Source of the DNA: Ilyonectria destructans
Taxonomy: Eukaryota; Ascomycota; Sordariomycetes; Hypocreales; Nectriaceae
DNA length: 64,000 nt
NCBI GenBank assembly: GCA_020740775.1
Contig: JAHEWK010000004.1
Span: forward strand, 2,790,001 to 2,854,000
Direction of reading: 5' to 3'
Shown: positions 21,111 through 33,224 of the stretch, one piece after another
Layout: each line of letters begins with the position of its first letter
Position numbering within the stretch: position 1 is the stretch's first letter
Notes under the pieces: generated by a model
What the model was told of the DNA's origin: nothing
Database searches by the model: none
What the model saw: the letters and a program-made list of their open reading frames with translations, nothing else
Position numbers and translations under genes: made by a program

Positions 21111-23044
21111 TGGAGGGCGGGAAGGAGGATAATATGTATTATACTTTTAGTCAATGGGATTAAAGATGTACTACCCATCAAGCGAGTTGTCTTATTTCGC
21201 GTGCTTGAACACGAGTGATTACGTCTAGGCCAGGTCCTTCCATGTCGCGGAGAAGAAAGCCAAATGAAGAAAGAGTTAAGATAAGGCCCTGGTATAGACG
21301 GACAACTAACGAGTAACCGGGGACTAGACTGTAACTTAGTGAGTTGTCGGCCCGGATCATATGTAGACCCAACGCGAATGGTTTAAACTAGCTGACACGT
21401 GGGTTGCATCCGCGGTGGAAATGGGAACAATGTACGCCAGTAGGAGTCGTATCCGGAAGCTAGGACCAAGTATCAAGACGAGCAGGCAGCAAATAAGAGA
21501 GAGGATGCATGACACTCGGAAACACATGGCGAAGGAAAGGAAGAATACAGGAGAGGGAGCGGAATGGTCCGAGTGCGCCGGAGCGGGATGGATAAGAAAT
21601 ATATTGACACTCGTGCACACTAGTACTCGACCATTGCCTAAATTTGAGCGCCCCTATTCGGTCTCCCAGCTGGGTTAGCTGCTCGCCTCTGCGGATATTT
21701 TGCACCACTTTGGTGCAAGCATGCTACGTGGCTGAAACGACAGGGCCTGGGAGAAATTTACAATCCTCCCACGCGATCTTTCGTACCTGACGGCGGATGC
21801 TCCTGTGTAAGCTGACCGGTGAAACTCGTTCTAGACTACCGGTCGGCTGGTAACTCGGGAACCCGGGCAACGGCCTTGTTGAGGCAAGGCGTTTTGCTCG
21901 CACAAATCGGATTGCTTTGGCTCGATACGACGCTTCTGCTGGCAAATGTTGAAGCTGCATTTGGATGGTCCGCCCAAGCGTCTCGGTTGCTCCCGTGACA
22001 GAAGACACGTACCGCTTCCGTGCGCCCAGTCCGCGCTGTCGCCATATTGTCAACGAGATCGGCATGCAACGCTCCGAAACAAGCTGAAGATTTGACTTTG
22101 TGGCAGGTCTGTACGTCGAACCTCGAATACTCGAAGCGCCTCAGACGATGTGTCACAAATGTTTGACGATAAGAAACTTTGGCGACGATGTGTGCGAGGA
22201 ACAGCGAGTCAGACAGGAAGAAAATTGGGTTAGTCCCAGATTGAGTCCGAGTCGCCGCCGTCCATCGGTAGCGTTGGAAAAAAGGTTCAACTTTGTCCCT
22301 ATCCTGGAACAGGATAGTGATACCGACTGCTACGTTTAGGGGTACCACCTGCCTGGTTTTGTTGATAAAATGAGTCTTTTATTCTTCCAACAGGGATCAA
22401 GCAAGGTTTGAATTAGGCTAAGCGAAGCACGAGGAGCATCCGGCCTCGATTTCCACTAGCATTGACTACTGGAAGCATCTCTGCCACGCGGTTGGCTCAA
22501 TTCTGGACGTCATGGCCGTCTAACCCACATCCCCATCTCGTTGCAGAACGTTGGCGGGCTCCAGCCAGGGGCTTGCCAAGTCGCGGGGTATTTTCTCGAC
22601 CCTGGGGAGGATTTCCGGGGCACGAGCTTCCTTGAGTGGTCTACGGCAGGGATAAACCGGCTTGTCAATGGCGCTTGGCAGTGACGCGAGTCGCAAAACG
22701 GAGCGAAGTCTCGCCCCTGAAGAGACGTTGGCAATGTCCGTGCGGACATGGGATGATAGTTTCTGACTCAGGTCCTGGCTCGTCATGGCTAGTGGTGCAG
22801 CTACGACATTCTCGTTTACCGCGAAGATTGGATACGACTCCGCGGAGGGCTCGCTTGCAAGGGTGACGATTCTAGAGCCGACCTGGACGCATTCAACACC
22901 AGGGGGACCATGCCTGCCTGACACGTTCGCCCGGAACCAGATCCGCGGGTTGTTGCGCATAAGTTACGTATATCTATCTTCTTCCCCACTTGACGCCCCG
23001 CAGATCTAAGATTTCAAAAATTCGGGTCCCAAGAGCAAAAGGCC
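21111..23044. other. Intergenic region
   Basis: About 1.9 kb between two plus-strand genes. It must hold the 3' end of the Zn2Cys6 gene and the promoter of the receptor gene. Frames up to 170 codons on the minus strand (21836-22348) show no recognisable family and overlap plus-strand frames equally well, so I do not call them. Confidence 0.45.
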
Positions 23045-24568
23045 ATGGAGCTTCGTGTGCTTGTCCACTTTGCTGCGCTGCTGTTTGCTTGCTGCGTGGC
23101 TGGTGCGGAACTGTATGATTCGAGCGCCTTGACGGTGCTGACCAACTGTTCAGTATGTCTTCGAGGTATTGCCTCGATGTTCCAGCTAACACGCCATCCA
23201 GAAAACATGTATCGACGAAGTTATCTCCGTGTCGAATTGCACGGCGCTGGACGACTCCTGTCTATGTACAGATGAGACGATTCTTCCAGCAGTTTCCGGA
23301 TGCGTTGTAACAACCTGCTCTGTGAAGCAAACTCTCAGTACGCCTCTCTCTTTTCAACAAATACTATACCCTAACGTCCACAAGCTACACAGAATGCCAC
23401 GCAAGCCTACTGCCGACAGCCGATTCGAAACAGGACTCCGATCTTCGTGAATGTCACCATCGTTTTCGGCACCTTGACTGGTGTGTTTGTCCTCTTCCGG
23501 TTTGCGACAAAACTCTTCGTCCTCGACCGAGACTTTGGCATGGACGACCTTTTCGTTCTCCTTGCCTTCTTATGCGGACTTCCGTCCACGGTAATGAACA
23601 TCCACGGCACGGCTGGTCATGGTGAAGGTCAAGACATCTGGAACCTCGACTTCGACAACATATACAAGTTCGGTTACTGGTTCTATATTTTGGAGGTATT
23701 TTACTTTGCCCAGGTCTCCATTTTGAAAATGGCGTTCCTTTTCTTCTATCTTCGAATCTTCTCCGGGCCAGCCCAGAAAGTACTGTGGGGGACAATCATC
23801 TTCAACGCACTCTATGGCATCGCGTTTTGCTTCCTCGCCGCGTTCCAATGTACCCCCGTTAGCTTTTTCTGGAATGGATGGGACGGAGAACATGCAGGAA
23901 AATGGTATGTGATGCCTGATTTTGTTGTTGCTCTCCACTGACTAACTCCAACACAGTTTAAACATAACCGCAATTGGGTGGGCCAACGCCTCTGTCAGTG
24001 TTGCACTAGACTTGTGGATGCTAGCAATCCCGTTGTGGTGTGTGCGGAACCTGAATATGAATTGGAAAAAGAAGTTCGGCGTTGTTGCTATGTTTATTGT
24101 TGGAACTTTGTGAGTGTGCTATCTGCATCCTGATTCCCGTCTAACATTCCCAGTGTCACGGTGGTTAGCATCATTCGTCTGCAGTACATCATCAACCTCG
24201 GGTCGTCCCACAACGCTACTTATGACCAGCTCGACATATCAATCTGGTCGACCGTCGAAATCAACGTTGGAATCATGTGCACGTGCATGCCGGCGATCCG
24301 TATGATGCTGGTCCGATTCTTCCCTGTTCTGAGGAGCACCATTCGAGATACGAGAAAGTCTTCGAACTACAGGGAGAACTCAGGGCCGAGGACAAAATTA
24401 CCTTCTCATGACGATTCGAGAGTGGTACCGGAGAATGGGATTGAGCTGAAGCGCACGTTCAGGGTGCAGTACACCGAGGGCGATGAAGCGCGATTAGTGA
24501 GTCAGCGAGAAATGGGCAGCAGAGGATACACTGGTAGTCGCACGAGCTTGAGTGAGAGATCCATCTAA
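23045..24568 (+). CDS. CFEM-domain rhodopsin-type membrane receptor (Pth11-like)
   Basis: Predicted exons are 23045-23152, 23202-23337, 23385-23904, 23957-24109 and 24154-24568, giving 443 residues. A signal peptide (about residues 1-21, [12 protein letters not shown]) leads into a CFEM domain with eight cysteines in the expected order, including the heme/iron-type aspartate in DDSCLC. The third exon starts at an AAG acceptor at 23383-23384, chosen because it restores [10 protein letters not shown] in frame. After the CFEM domain come about seven hydrophobic segments of the fungal rhodopsin-like domain, with [50 protein letters not shown] and [17 protein letters not shown] as family landmarks. 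A cytosolic polar tail of about 90 residues ends the protein. It probably sits in the plasma membrane as a surface-sensing or G-protein-coupled receptor of the Pth11 class, many of which act in host or substrate sensing. The ligand is unknown. Confidence 0.92.
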
Positions 24569-25587
24569 AAGGAGCGTTGGTTTTTTTAATGATTTAATTA
24601 CTTTTACTATGAGAACATTCGGGGCTCAAGATGTAACCTAGCCAATAGCGTTGTTTTAGAGAAAAAGGTCAATTCGACGCTCGTAATTCCCAGCGGCAGC
24701 AGCATAGGTCGCCAATTCCGGTTGGCACCAGCGGCCGACTTCCGTGTATTGAAGGGGATCCTGGGGGTGAAGCATTAATTGCTGGGGCACACCCTTCGCA
24801 ACTTGATCATTGAGTTAGGCTAAATGGCACTATCGCGCATTGGCCTCCCTCACGAGACTGGCACAACAGAGACCACGTTGCTAGAACGGCAGATGGAACG
24901 GCCGGTACTTGACCGGTTTACCCACTGAATGGAGGGTTACATGCATTCCAAGCTGAAACTATTCGGAATGTGATATGCGGCTCGTCCCGCATGAGACCTG
25001 TTCTGGTATCGTGCGGACATGGGATGCGATCATCACCCCGTCAGATATTAGGCTGTGTGCGATTGATATCCTCTCCAATCATGGTCAGCCACACAATCCT
25101 ATAGGATTGATTGGATTTACTGAAACCATATATATCCGGTCAGACAGTGTAACGCTATATTAATCACGTTCATATCGAGGAGCCCGTGTTTGAAACCCCG
25201 CCCAGATCGCCTCAACAAGTACTATTCTTGTTGCATCGAAAGTGGAGCATACAGGTCATGAGTTGCTGCGAGATGACTTGATTCATCACCGACCTCCGGC
25301 GAGATTCTGAGTGGCTCCGAATTGCCTTGGTTTAGCTGGTTGATCCCGGTCGGGGATTAGGCAGAGCTTTATTGCTTGGCTCTGCATGAGAAATCAAAAC
25401 AAGGTAAGATTCCGAATCATTCTGCAACTAGATTGGCATTAATCATCTTGTTCTTACGTCAACCTTATGCGGGATGGCCTTATTTTTCACGCCGTCATGG
25501 CGTGGGCGAAGCTGTGAGCCACTGTGAATATTCTCTTCGCTGCACTGCAATTACACAATAAATACATGATTTCACTCCATACTCTGT
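24569..25587. other. Intergenic region between convergent genes
   Basis: About 1 kb between the 3' ends of the receptor gene and the next Zn2Cys6 gene. I see no gene, repeat or RNA structure I can support. Confidence 0.45.
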
Positions 25588-28098
25588 TCAGGGCCACTGT
25601 TCTTGTTCCAGATAAAAGTCCAAGGGCGTGACATCCAACATGTTGGTAAGTTCCAGCGCGGACGCCATAGGCCAATCCCAAACATTCCACTGAAATTGGT
25701 CCGCCGCTGGTGGGGTCCTCGATTCCGAGAATGTCTTCTCCCGTAGAAGGTCCAGCACGTCAGCGCATTGCTTAATGTGTCCACTCGCATCATCTATCCA
25801 CAAATAGAGCCGACGCAAAGTCGCAATGCAACGGCGTATCAAATCTTCGTCATCTTCGTCCGTAACGGGGTGGCCTTTCCAGCGTGCGTAGAATATTGTG
25901 AGCCCAGCCTGCCAGAGCATGTGAATTCCGTTCGGGTAGAGCAGAGCTATGAGTAGGGAGTTGGGGTATAAACTGTTGGATGCTGGGGAGTACGGCGTAG
26001 GCCCAAGCTCCATGGGTGTAAATGACATGAAGTCAGTAGAAATGCGGTTGATCAAGGTAGCAGAGGAGTGACTGCAGGCCTCCAATGAAGGTAAGAACTG
26101 TGGATGTGCAGTTGTGAATGATAGAGCTGGTCGATGGACGTGTATTGTCGCTATACAAAGCGCAATATCAAGGAACGTGGCCTCAAACGAAGCATTTCGT
26201 GAGACGTCAACTCCTCCACCGTTATTTTGAGGGCCAGATATATCTGCGTTGGGATTTTCCTCAGGTTGAGACAACTTTCTCATGCCGGTGGGTAATGCGC
26301 GCTCCCACATGTTGAGTTCGGCTTGCAGGTGCTTGATCTTGACAGCTCCACCACGTCGCCGTGTGGTCGTGTACAGCATCTCGAGGGTGCTACCGACAAT
26401 TTGTGCTAGCTTGAATAAGTTTAGAGCCGTGTCGACTTCCGAAGCCACTCCTGGCAAGGGAAATTTGACATGTGTTCGAGAGAGGAGGTCATGATCCACG
26501 GGCGTAGGTAGATCTGTATCAACGTCTTGGTCACGAATAAGGCGTGGCATACCATGGTAAGCACTTGAGAAGCTGCAAACATGGTTGTCAGTATTAAGAT
26601 AGCATTGACGGAAGAGGACGCAGCTTGGAAACATACACATCGAGAGAATACTGACACCACCATACTCGTCGGCGGAGCTCTGTTTCAAGTGGGTCGAATT
26701 TGAAGCGCTGAGAATGACGGTGCAGTCCCAAGTTTTGTGCTAGGCGAGTCGCAATTCCACCAATATGGGAAGCGACAGTATAACGAGAAGAAATCTGGAG
26801 GTATAATTGGGTGATTTCTAGGCCTTGGAGACTTTCCAAGCATGGCTGCTCTAGGACCCGATCAAGCAGGGTCGAAGTCATGGTGTAGTATGACTCTGAG
26901 AGACACAAAAAGTGATAGTGACTGCGAGTGCACCCTCCTGGCCGGCCTAGCGTCCCAAGAGCAAGAAGACCAAGCGCTTGATACAAGACGACTATGCTTC
27001 TTCCACCAGGACTGGAGTTTCCAAGCAGATTCTGAAATGCTTCTATGGTCGAGGACTTGTGCACAATAGGGTAGAGGGGAGTCCAGCGGTCAATTGTAGT
27101 CTCGAGGACGTGGATGGTGTCGGGTGGTAAATTGGCGACCATTGCTCGAATAAGATCCGGCTGGGGGCTACTAAGCGAAGCACCCCATATATTATGCAAG
27201 TGCAGGCTGTAAGCGCAACTTGGAAAGGCATCTGTGTGCATTCGAAGCAGTTGAATCTGTTGTTCTGCTTGACTGATAAAATGGACACCGGTTGAGGATC
27301 CACCAAACATGGCCACCTGCTGGTCGTCCGACACTAATCGACCCATGTGTCCAATTACGGCCGTATCTCCTTGTTGTGCCGTAGTTGTAGATGTATTTTC
27401 AATGTCATGAGCTCCAGAAGGAGCTGGACGTATTGGGGCTGACTGCGAGAGACTCGAGCCAGCAAACATCGCAACACTCGACATCTGTTGCCCAGGGGTG
27501 CGAGTTTGCAAGGCTGCATCGTTTGTAATTGTCTGAGCTGCATTGTTTTGATCATTTCGGGTTGGAACCTGAGTAGTGTCGGTCAGAGGCATCGGCCCCG
27601 ACCGGCGCTGCTCTATGCCTTCATTCTCATAGAAACTAGATCCTCGTGTCAGTTAAGCGCGAGCAGGGACTCCATCTAATAGCGGTGACGATGAACTGCA
27701 GTGATTTACCTCTTCCGCTTTCGATTTCTTCTCAACGTTTTCGAACTGACGCAGATAACTCCTGCCGAAAGGCAGGGAGAGCACTGGCATTTCAAAATGA
27801 TTCGTTAGCAAGAATGATGAAGCTAGCATACGTTATCTTACCTCCTGGTCATTGCCATAGCACCTGATCTTTCTTCTAAATCTGACTATCAGCCCGCCAT
27901 CCGATGTTGATTTAGATTTAAGATATTTGCAGGGTATCGGCGATTGCACAGATATCGCCCCTAGACCTACCGGCGGCAACGATCACTGTGACGAGATTAG
28001 TGTCGAGCTGAGCGAGCTTAATTTAGGACATACCACACTTGTCCTGGTATACGGGCCAGGGACTGTAGCGATCGAGTCGTCTCTTCGTCAGAGGCCAT
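25588..28098 (-). CDS. Zn2Cys6 transcription factor with a 15-nt micro-exon
   Basis: Predicted minus-strand exons are 28034-28098, 27971-27985, 27842-27875, 27710-27783, 26637-27635 and 25588-26572, giving 723 residues. The zinc cluster is split over four exons. Joined, it reads VCDRCRRRKIRC then YGNDQE then CSPCLSAGVIC, exactly the C-x2-C-x6-C-x6-C-x2-C-x6-C spacing. That exact fit is why I accept the 15-nt exon at 27971-27985. A basic RRNRKRKR tail follows the cluster, then a Ser/Thr/Gln-rich linker. The middle homology region has WTPLYPIVHKSSTIEAF, ARLAQNLGLHRHSQRF and ELRRRVWWCQYSLDV, where the last intron interrupts, continuing FSSAYHGMPRLI. The last third is helical with LYPNGIHMLWQAGL. 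It is a nuclear regulator, and no dedicated target gene adjoins it. Alternative splicing of such short exons could yield forms unable to bind DNA. Confidence 0.88.
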
Positions 28099-28849
28099 GG
28101 TAGAATGCTACGAGTGCCAGACGAGTAATGAAGCGGGGTATGAAGGGTTATTAAGTGGATTGGTCCCTGAGTAATGTGAATAAGTGGGGTATTTTCCATT
28201 TAATTGAAGGCTCCCGTGCCTTCGTTGAATGAGTGACTATCAGCAATGCGTTTTCTCTCCCTGAAGGGCTAATTACTTCCACAATGATATCAAATGAGTG
28301 ACGAATGACCAATTTCTTGTTTGTGAGTTTAGACCTCCTCGCAATGCCATTCAACTGTTGACCCCATATATCGCACCCAACTGACCAGCTTCCAAAGCGA
28401 CTTAGGGCTTAGTCCTATACTCGTATAGTTAGAAACCCGATGGTGATGGCGATGACATTTGGGGAGTGCCCATGTCAATCTCGGGAGGTACGACGCCGAG
28501 GCACCGTCAACGTCGCGCTTGATGGAACTCGACGCAGGGGTGCCTCTCCGTGGACCCCGCCAGTCCTGGCTTCGTAGCTGCCATGGGATTACTTCTTGTA
28601 CAGTCACTGTAGTCCCCGCGTGTAATCGAGAAGTGCCTGCCTGTATAGCTTTTCAAAGAAAACCGAATCCGAGTCTCGAGGACAGCGCCATCATGGCCCA
28701 GAGACTCGGTCCCGTCTTTCAAGGAGAAGATCATACAGGCAAGTATGCCGCGATCGCGCTCGAGGACTTTAGTGTCTGTGCAAAAAGTTATCCTAGGGTG
28801 GCTACGAAGGGACCTAGAAGATCAAGTGAGTAATTCGCAGCCGATCTGT
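28099..28849. other. Intergenic region
   Basis: This includes the promoter of the Zn2Cys6 gene that starts at 28098 and the 3' end of the RNase III-like gene that stops at 28850. A 124-codon plus-strand frame (28459-28833) shows no family resemblance and is not called. Confidence 0.45.
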
Positions 28850-29532
28850 TCACACCAAGAGAATGGACGGGTGAAGGAGGAACGTTACCGAGGAAAGTAG
28901 GTCATGCTGCGCGAGGCCCAGCTGATCCATAACTCGGGCTAGAGCATCTAGGCCGCCATCTCTCTCCACAGCACCGAGGATAGCTTCGACCGCCGTCGCA
29001 ACTATTCCAGGCGTAACCCTGGCAGTGCCACCGTTGACGTTGATGCAGTTATCGAGGCCGTGTTCTCTGCCGACTCGGGCAAGATTCTCATTGCCGACAA
29101 GATCACGTCGGATTGTGGTCCAGCAATCTTTAGAGTGTCCGCGTGTCAGTTACATCAGCTTTCAAGCTCGGGAATCAATAAAGCCCAGCAGGACCAAACA
29201 ACACGTAACTAACGTTTGTCAAGCCCCCGCTGCACCCAGAGGCTGCACAAATAGAAATTGGCAGTGGAATCGCCGAAGACGGCGGGGCGGTCATTCTTAG
29301 GCATCCTCTTCAAAAGGCCACCCAAAACATAGACAGACTTGGAGTCCCCTGCAGCGTTCAGGGCCTCGGCGCAGAGTACCTTGGAGGTGAACGAGTATCC
29401 AATGATAGCCTCGCACTGGGAGACCATTTGACCAAAGCCGGAAGAGAAGTCCATGGTTTCTATGACGTGGGGACTCAAAGGGTGGTAAAGTGTGAGAATT
29501 GATTTTGAAGAAGCAATAAAAGTAGAATCCAA
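28850..29532 (-). CDS. Stand-alone RNase III-fold protein
   Basis: Predicted exons are 29214-29532 and 28850-29127 (minus strand), joined at phase 1, giving 198 residues, or 172 if translation starts at the second ATG (29454; MDFSSGFG), which I think more likely. It resembles fungal single-domain RNase III proteins: QCEAIIGYSFTSKVLCAEALNAAG matches the first helices of the family (LxxALTHxS region), KNDRPAVFGDS lies where RNase III has the ERLEFLGD signature, and ATAVEAILGAVERDGG corresponds to the second acidic motif (EALIGAIYLDGG). The first signature glutamate is replaced (ND for ER), as in the mitochondrial ribosomal and degenerate members, while Asp of GD and Glu of VEAIL remain. There is no dsRNA-binding domain. 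Catalysis is therefore uncertain. The family is widespread and uncharacterised in fungi. Confidence 0.8.
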
Positions 29533-30781
29533 TATCTAATGGTGAGTAGTCTAAGCACTTAGTTATATGGAGCGATATTTAAGGTTAGGTCACTCCTTCG
29601 TAGATGTCATCAATGAGGGGAAAGTTGGCTAGTACCGAAATTGCACCCAATGACGCTCGGAGGAGAGAAACTTTGGGCGGTATTCTTAGCCTGAGGCATG
29701 GAGGAACCAGTTCGGCATCGCCTGCAGATTTAGGCGAAGGTCTCTCTGTAATACATATTCAGGGCTAAGGGAAGGATTCTGATACCGTTGGTCTTCACGG
29801 TTGAGATTCGAGAGTGGGATAGGAATACGTCGCTATACTATCTCAAAAGCCTCGTCTTGTAGTTCCAGCTGGCGCTGAACACGTGCTGCGCCGCAACTGA
29901 GACTTTCAACGCGAGATGTTATGCTGGGATAATGGAAACTAGATTACCACTCTAAAGTGGATCAGGTGATGGCGTTATGCTGGACCTTTCCTCAGAGTTG
30001 AGCTCGAGGTCCTCAGTAAGTAGTCGCTTAATAGCATCCCGCCCCTTGCACGATGCAAGGGGCGTCCATCAATATGTATCAAGAGCCAGGGAGCCTAAGA
30101 CAAAGAATTCAAATTGAGGGCAGATTCAGCTCGAATCTGGCACCAAGTCAGCCCGGATACAGTTGATCAGCCGATGCCACGCCCGGTCAGACCGCTAGAG
30201 CTCCTATTCTACTGCTGGGGTTTCATCATAACCCACTGATTCCTGGGGTTGGATACTTATTGAATAGGGGGACAAAACTTCTTGGATCACACAAAAGGAA
30301 ACCTTTTCTTCACAAGCCGTTCTCACATGCTAAATATTTCAATACCACTGCGCCAAAAGGGAATGTACACTCCTCTTGCTAGCAGTGCATTTGCAGTCCA
30401 TATACTCCGTCTGGCACTAACAGAGACGAATGTTCGACCCTCTACTACTCAACACTGGGCAGTAAATACCACACTTCGACCAGAAACGCATGGCGATCCT
30501 AGGAACTCTCTCATATCTAACCTGAGTGCTCCTCATATTAAATGTGAATGAATCTCAATCACGCCAGTTCAAGTGCAGTAATTCGAGATCATAATACTAT
30601 CTCAATAAGAGCCATGCTCAGAGTTATGTAGGATACCGGACTACTTTGAGGGTCCATGTTATGGGGAAGAGGTATAACTTGGAATATCTACAGCGCGTAA
30701 TTAGAGAAAATTGATAATCCGCCGGGCATGATTCGTGAGCTCCAAGACCACGTTATCCTCGCCGTTTTTAGTTGTACAGCG
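29533..30781. other. Intergenic region
   Basis: About 1.2 kb separating the RNase III-like gene from the CorA-like gene, both on the minus strand. No gene, repeat or RNA is supported. The only frame of note (30282-30551) has 89 codons and no recognisable features. Confidence 0.45.
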
Positions 30782-32842
30782 TCACGGACAGTTGTTTCGG
30801 TTGCAAAGACGGTCTGATTGTTGAGGCAGCATTTCGAGATCCTCCGCCGCCAACTTATTTGCCTTCTTCCTCGTCTCTCGGCGTTTCCAGGAGAGGTAGA
30901 AACCGAAGCAAAATAGGGTGGAGGGAACAGTTAGTAATATCCATATCCACACTTTCCCAGGCCCTTCAAGGAAGGGGGTTCCGTTGAAGAATGGCATCGC
31001 AAGAATCGCCTTAATATTTGGCAATTTAGATCGGCCTGATTTCCCAGAGTTTCAAGATGGCAAAGACTTACTGCGAAAGATGTCCCTGGGAGGAAGAAAG
31101 TAGTCACAAGCGCAACCTATATAGTACGTACTCAGGTTAGGACACTGTTCACCCGTAGATGGAAGCAAAGGGGCTCCACCGTTTTCATAGCAACGCTGTC
31201 TTTCATCATTTCCTCGGCTAGTCGCTGAGACTGTGCAGCCACGTGGCGTGAAGCCTCCGTCTCCTGTTGTGTTGCGTGGAGGATCTTGGTCATTTCCTCC
31301 GTCAAGTGTTTTGTTTGCGCCGCGATTTCAAGAGACTGTTCTGCTTCGCTTTGAGTTGCATTCAGTATGTCTTGCATCGCTCTGCTGTTTTGGACTAGAA
31401 GCTGATCACTGATCGCTTTATTGTTGTCCACAAGCTGGATCTGTTAGCTTCATCAACTGAGGATATTTATCACTACGTACCAACGCCAGCACGTTATCAA
31501 TCTTCAGTTGTAATTCCTGCCGAAAGGTGGAGATGGCTGAAAGATACGAACCAACTTGATCTAACCTGGTCATTATCCAACCAAGATCGCCCACCAGTCT
31601 TACCCCGATGCGAACGAAATCCTCGTGGAAATAGCGATTGTAGGAATGAAGGTTGGCTAAAATCTGGGAAATCGAGTGCAATTCTGATCCATAGCGGTGA
31701 AGGTGAGCCGCCATGCAATGAAGCGATTGATTGGTTTCTGCATTCAGTCGAAGAAAGTCCCCGTTTGTCAGATCTTGGTGAAGTAAGTTTTCTTCCTAGA
31801 ACTATTTCAGTAACAGGAATGTGAAAACGTATGTAGAGTGTCTTACGTATGATATCATTTGGTCATTGAAGCTATTTAGAGAGTTATTCCACCACCTGAG
31901 TACGCAATTCAGAATCGCCATCTGCAAATAGATAGGATCTCGTCCAATATCTGCAGAGTCACAGTCTTTGTAGGCGTCTTTGAGGCGAATGATGGGTTCT
32001 TCCACTACTTTCTTCCATCGGCCGTCCTGAAAGTTGAAGACGATAGCAAAGGATTTATCTGTATGATGGCTGAATCGATAGTAAACTGCGACCTTGGACC
32101 ATCTGATATCGACATCTGGGCCGGCCAAATGAAGGTAATTCAAGGGATTCATTTGGCTCTTGGCCTTGGAGCTGGCGTGTGCTCTTTTGTCGGCGCATTG
32201 CACCTGTACTCGTATGGGCATGAAGAACCAGAAATCCAAATTGGCATGAGCTGTCGGACTGGGGAAGCTCTTGGGAGATGAATGTTGAATATTTGAAAGG
32301 GCATTTATGAAAGATGGAGATAGATGAACGTGAGAGCGCAAGAGCTCAAAGGCATTTGGAGACAGCCTCAGCTTGTTGGCATCGGCCGGCCACTGCTCGT
32401 CCCCTCGAACAAGGAACCGATTGATGAATCTTGAATCAGTTAGCTATATGTCCATGTTTCTTGCACCAATCGAAGACGCACAGAGTAGCAGTAGTTAGGG
32501 GTTTTTGGCTCTACAGATTGAAGGTTAGCCTATGATTCGGACGTGCTTTTAGATATCGAGTGGTTAACAACCTTCAGATAAGTCTCGAGGTGCTCATCGT
32601 CCAAGATGCTGTCGACGCAGCCTTCGAAATCCACCCCAACAAGTCGCACTGCGGTTTCCGCGGCAAGCAAAGAGGTTTTGAAGACTCTGATATTCTTACT
32701 CACGCTCAATTTGTCTTCCCTACATCCAGTTCCGAGTAAGCAGCTTATCGAACATGAAAATTGTTGATCCTACTCACAGACTGACTCCTTTGCGACGGCC
32801 TTTGTAAGCTGCTTGTGGCTCTGGCCCAATACTAGAAGACAT
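30782..32842 (-). CDS. CorA-like divalent cation transporter family protein
   Basis: Predicted minus-strand exons are 32778-32842, 32572-32719, 32482-32510, 32429 down to 31847, 31795 down to 31481, 31434 down to 31180, 31116 down to 31072, and 31009 down to 30782, giving 555 residues. All eight join in phase and all introns are GT..AG. The N-terminal 300 residues form the soluble domain of fungal CorA-like proteins, including a FINRFLVRGDEQW segment. A long helical coiled-coil stretch (LVDNNKAISDQLLVQN through EASRHVAAQSQRLAEEM) leads into the hallmark KDSVAMKTVALVTTFFLPG, TSFAAILAMPFF and a second membrane helix VWIWILLTVPSTLFCFGFYL. The canonical GMN loop is not visible, as is usual in this fungal subfamily, so magnesium transport is not assured. 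Exon 7 is only 45 nt. The short charged tail is cytosolic or matrix-facing depending on topology. Confidence 0.88.
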
Positions 32843-33224
32843 GGCTAAGACTCGCGAGGATGGGGTATTGACGCAGCTCAGGCGGCGTAGCAGACAGAAA
32901 CCAAGGAGAAGAGTCGCCAAAAGATCCCGGTTGACATTCGTTTATCTAGGTACTGCACCAAAGAGCGGAAGTTGGGCATCCCGGTCCCTTGCTATTTTGA
33001 CGCGTCAAATTGAGCGCCTTATAGGCAGCCTAAATTGTAAGTAATGGTGGTTCGCATAGCGTATGAGTACTTGAATGGCTGGAAGAACTGCACCGCCACC
33101 ACCAAATGCCCCCATGAAGACGCCTAATCTAACCGCAAATGGCAGCACAGGGAGGAGAGAGACGTCGAACAGGGCGCAATAATATCTTCGGTATGCGGCG
33201 AGGCTGGAATCTCAACAGTTCTGG
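32843..33224. other. Intergenic, probable bidirectional promoter
   Basis: This 382-bp stretch separates the CorA-like start (leftward) from a rightward hypothetical gene, so it probably serves as a promoter for both. No specific sites are recognised. Confidence 0.45.

Noticed and set aside
21836..22348. 170-codon minus-strand frame
   Set aside because: No recognisable domain; composition looks like translated non-coding sequence.
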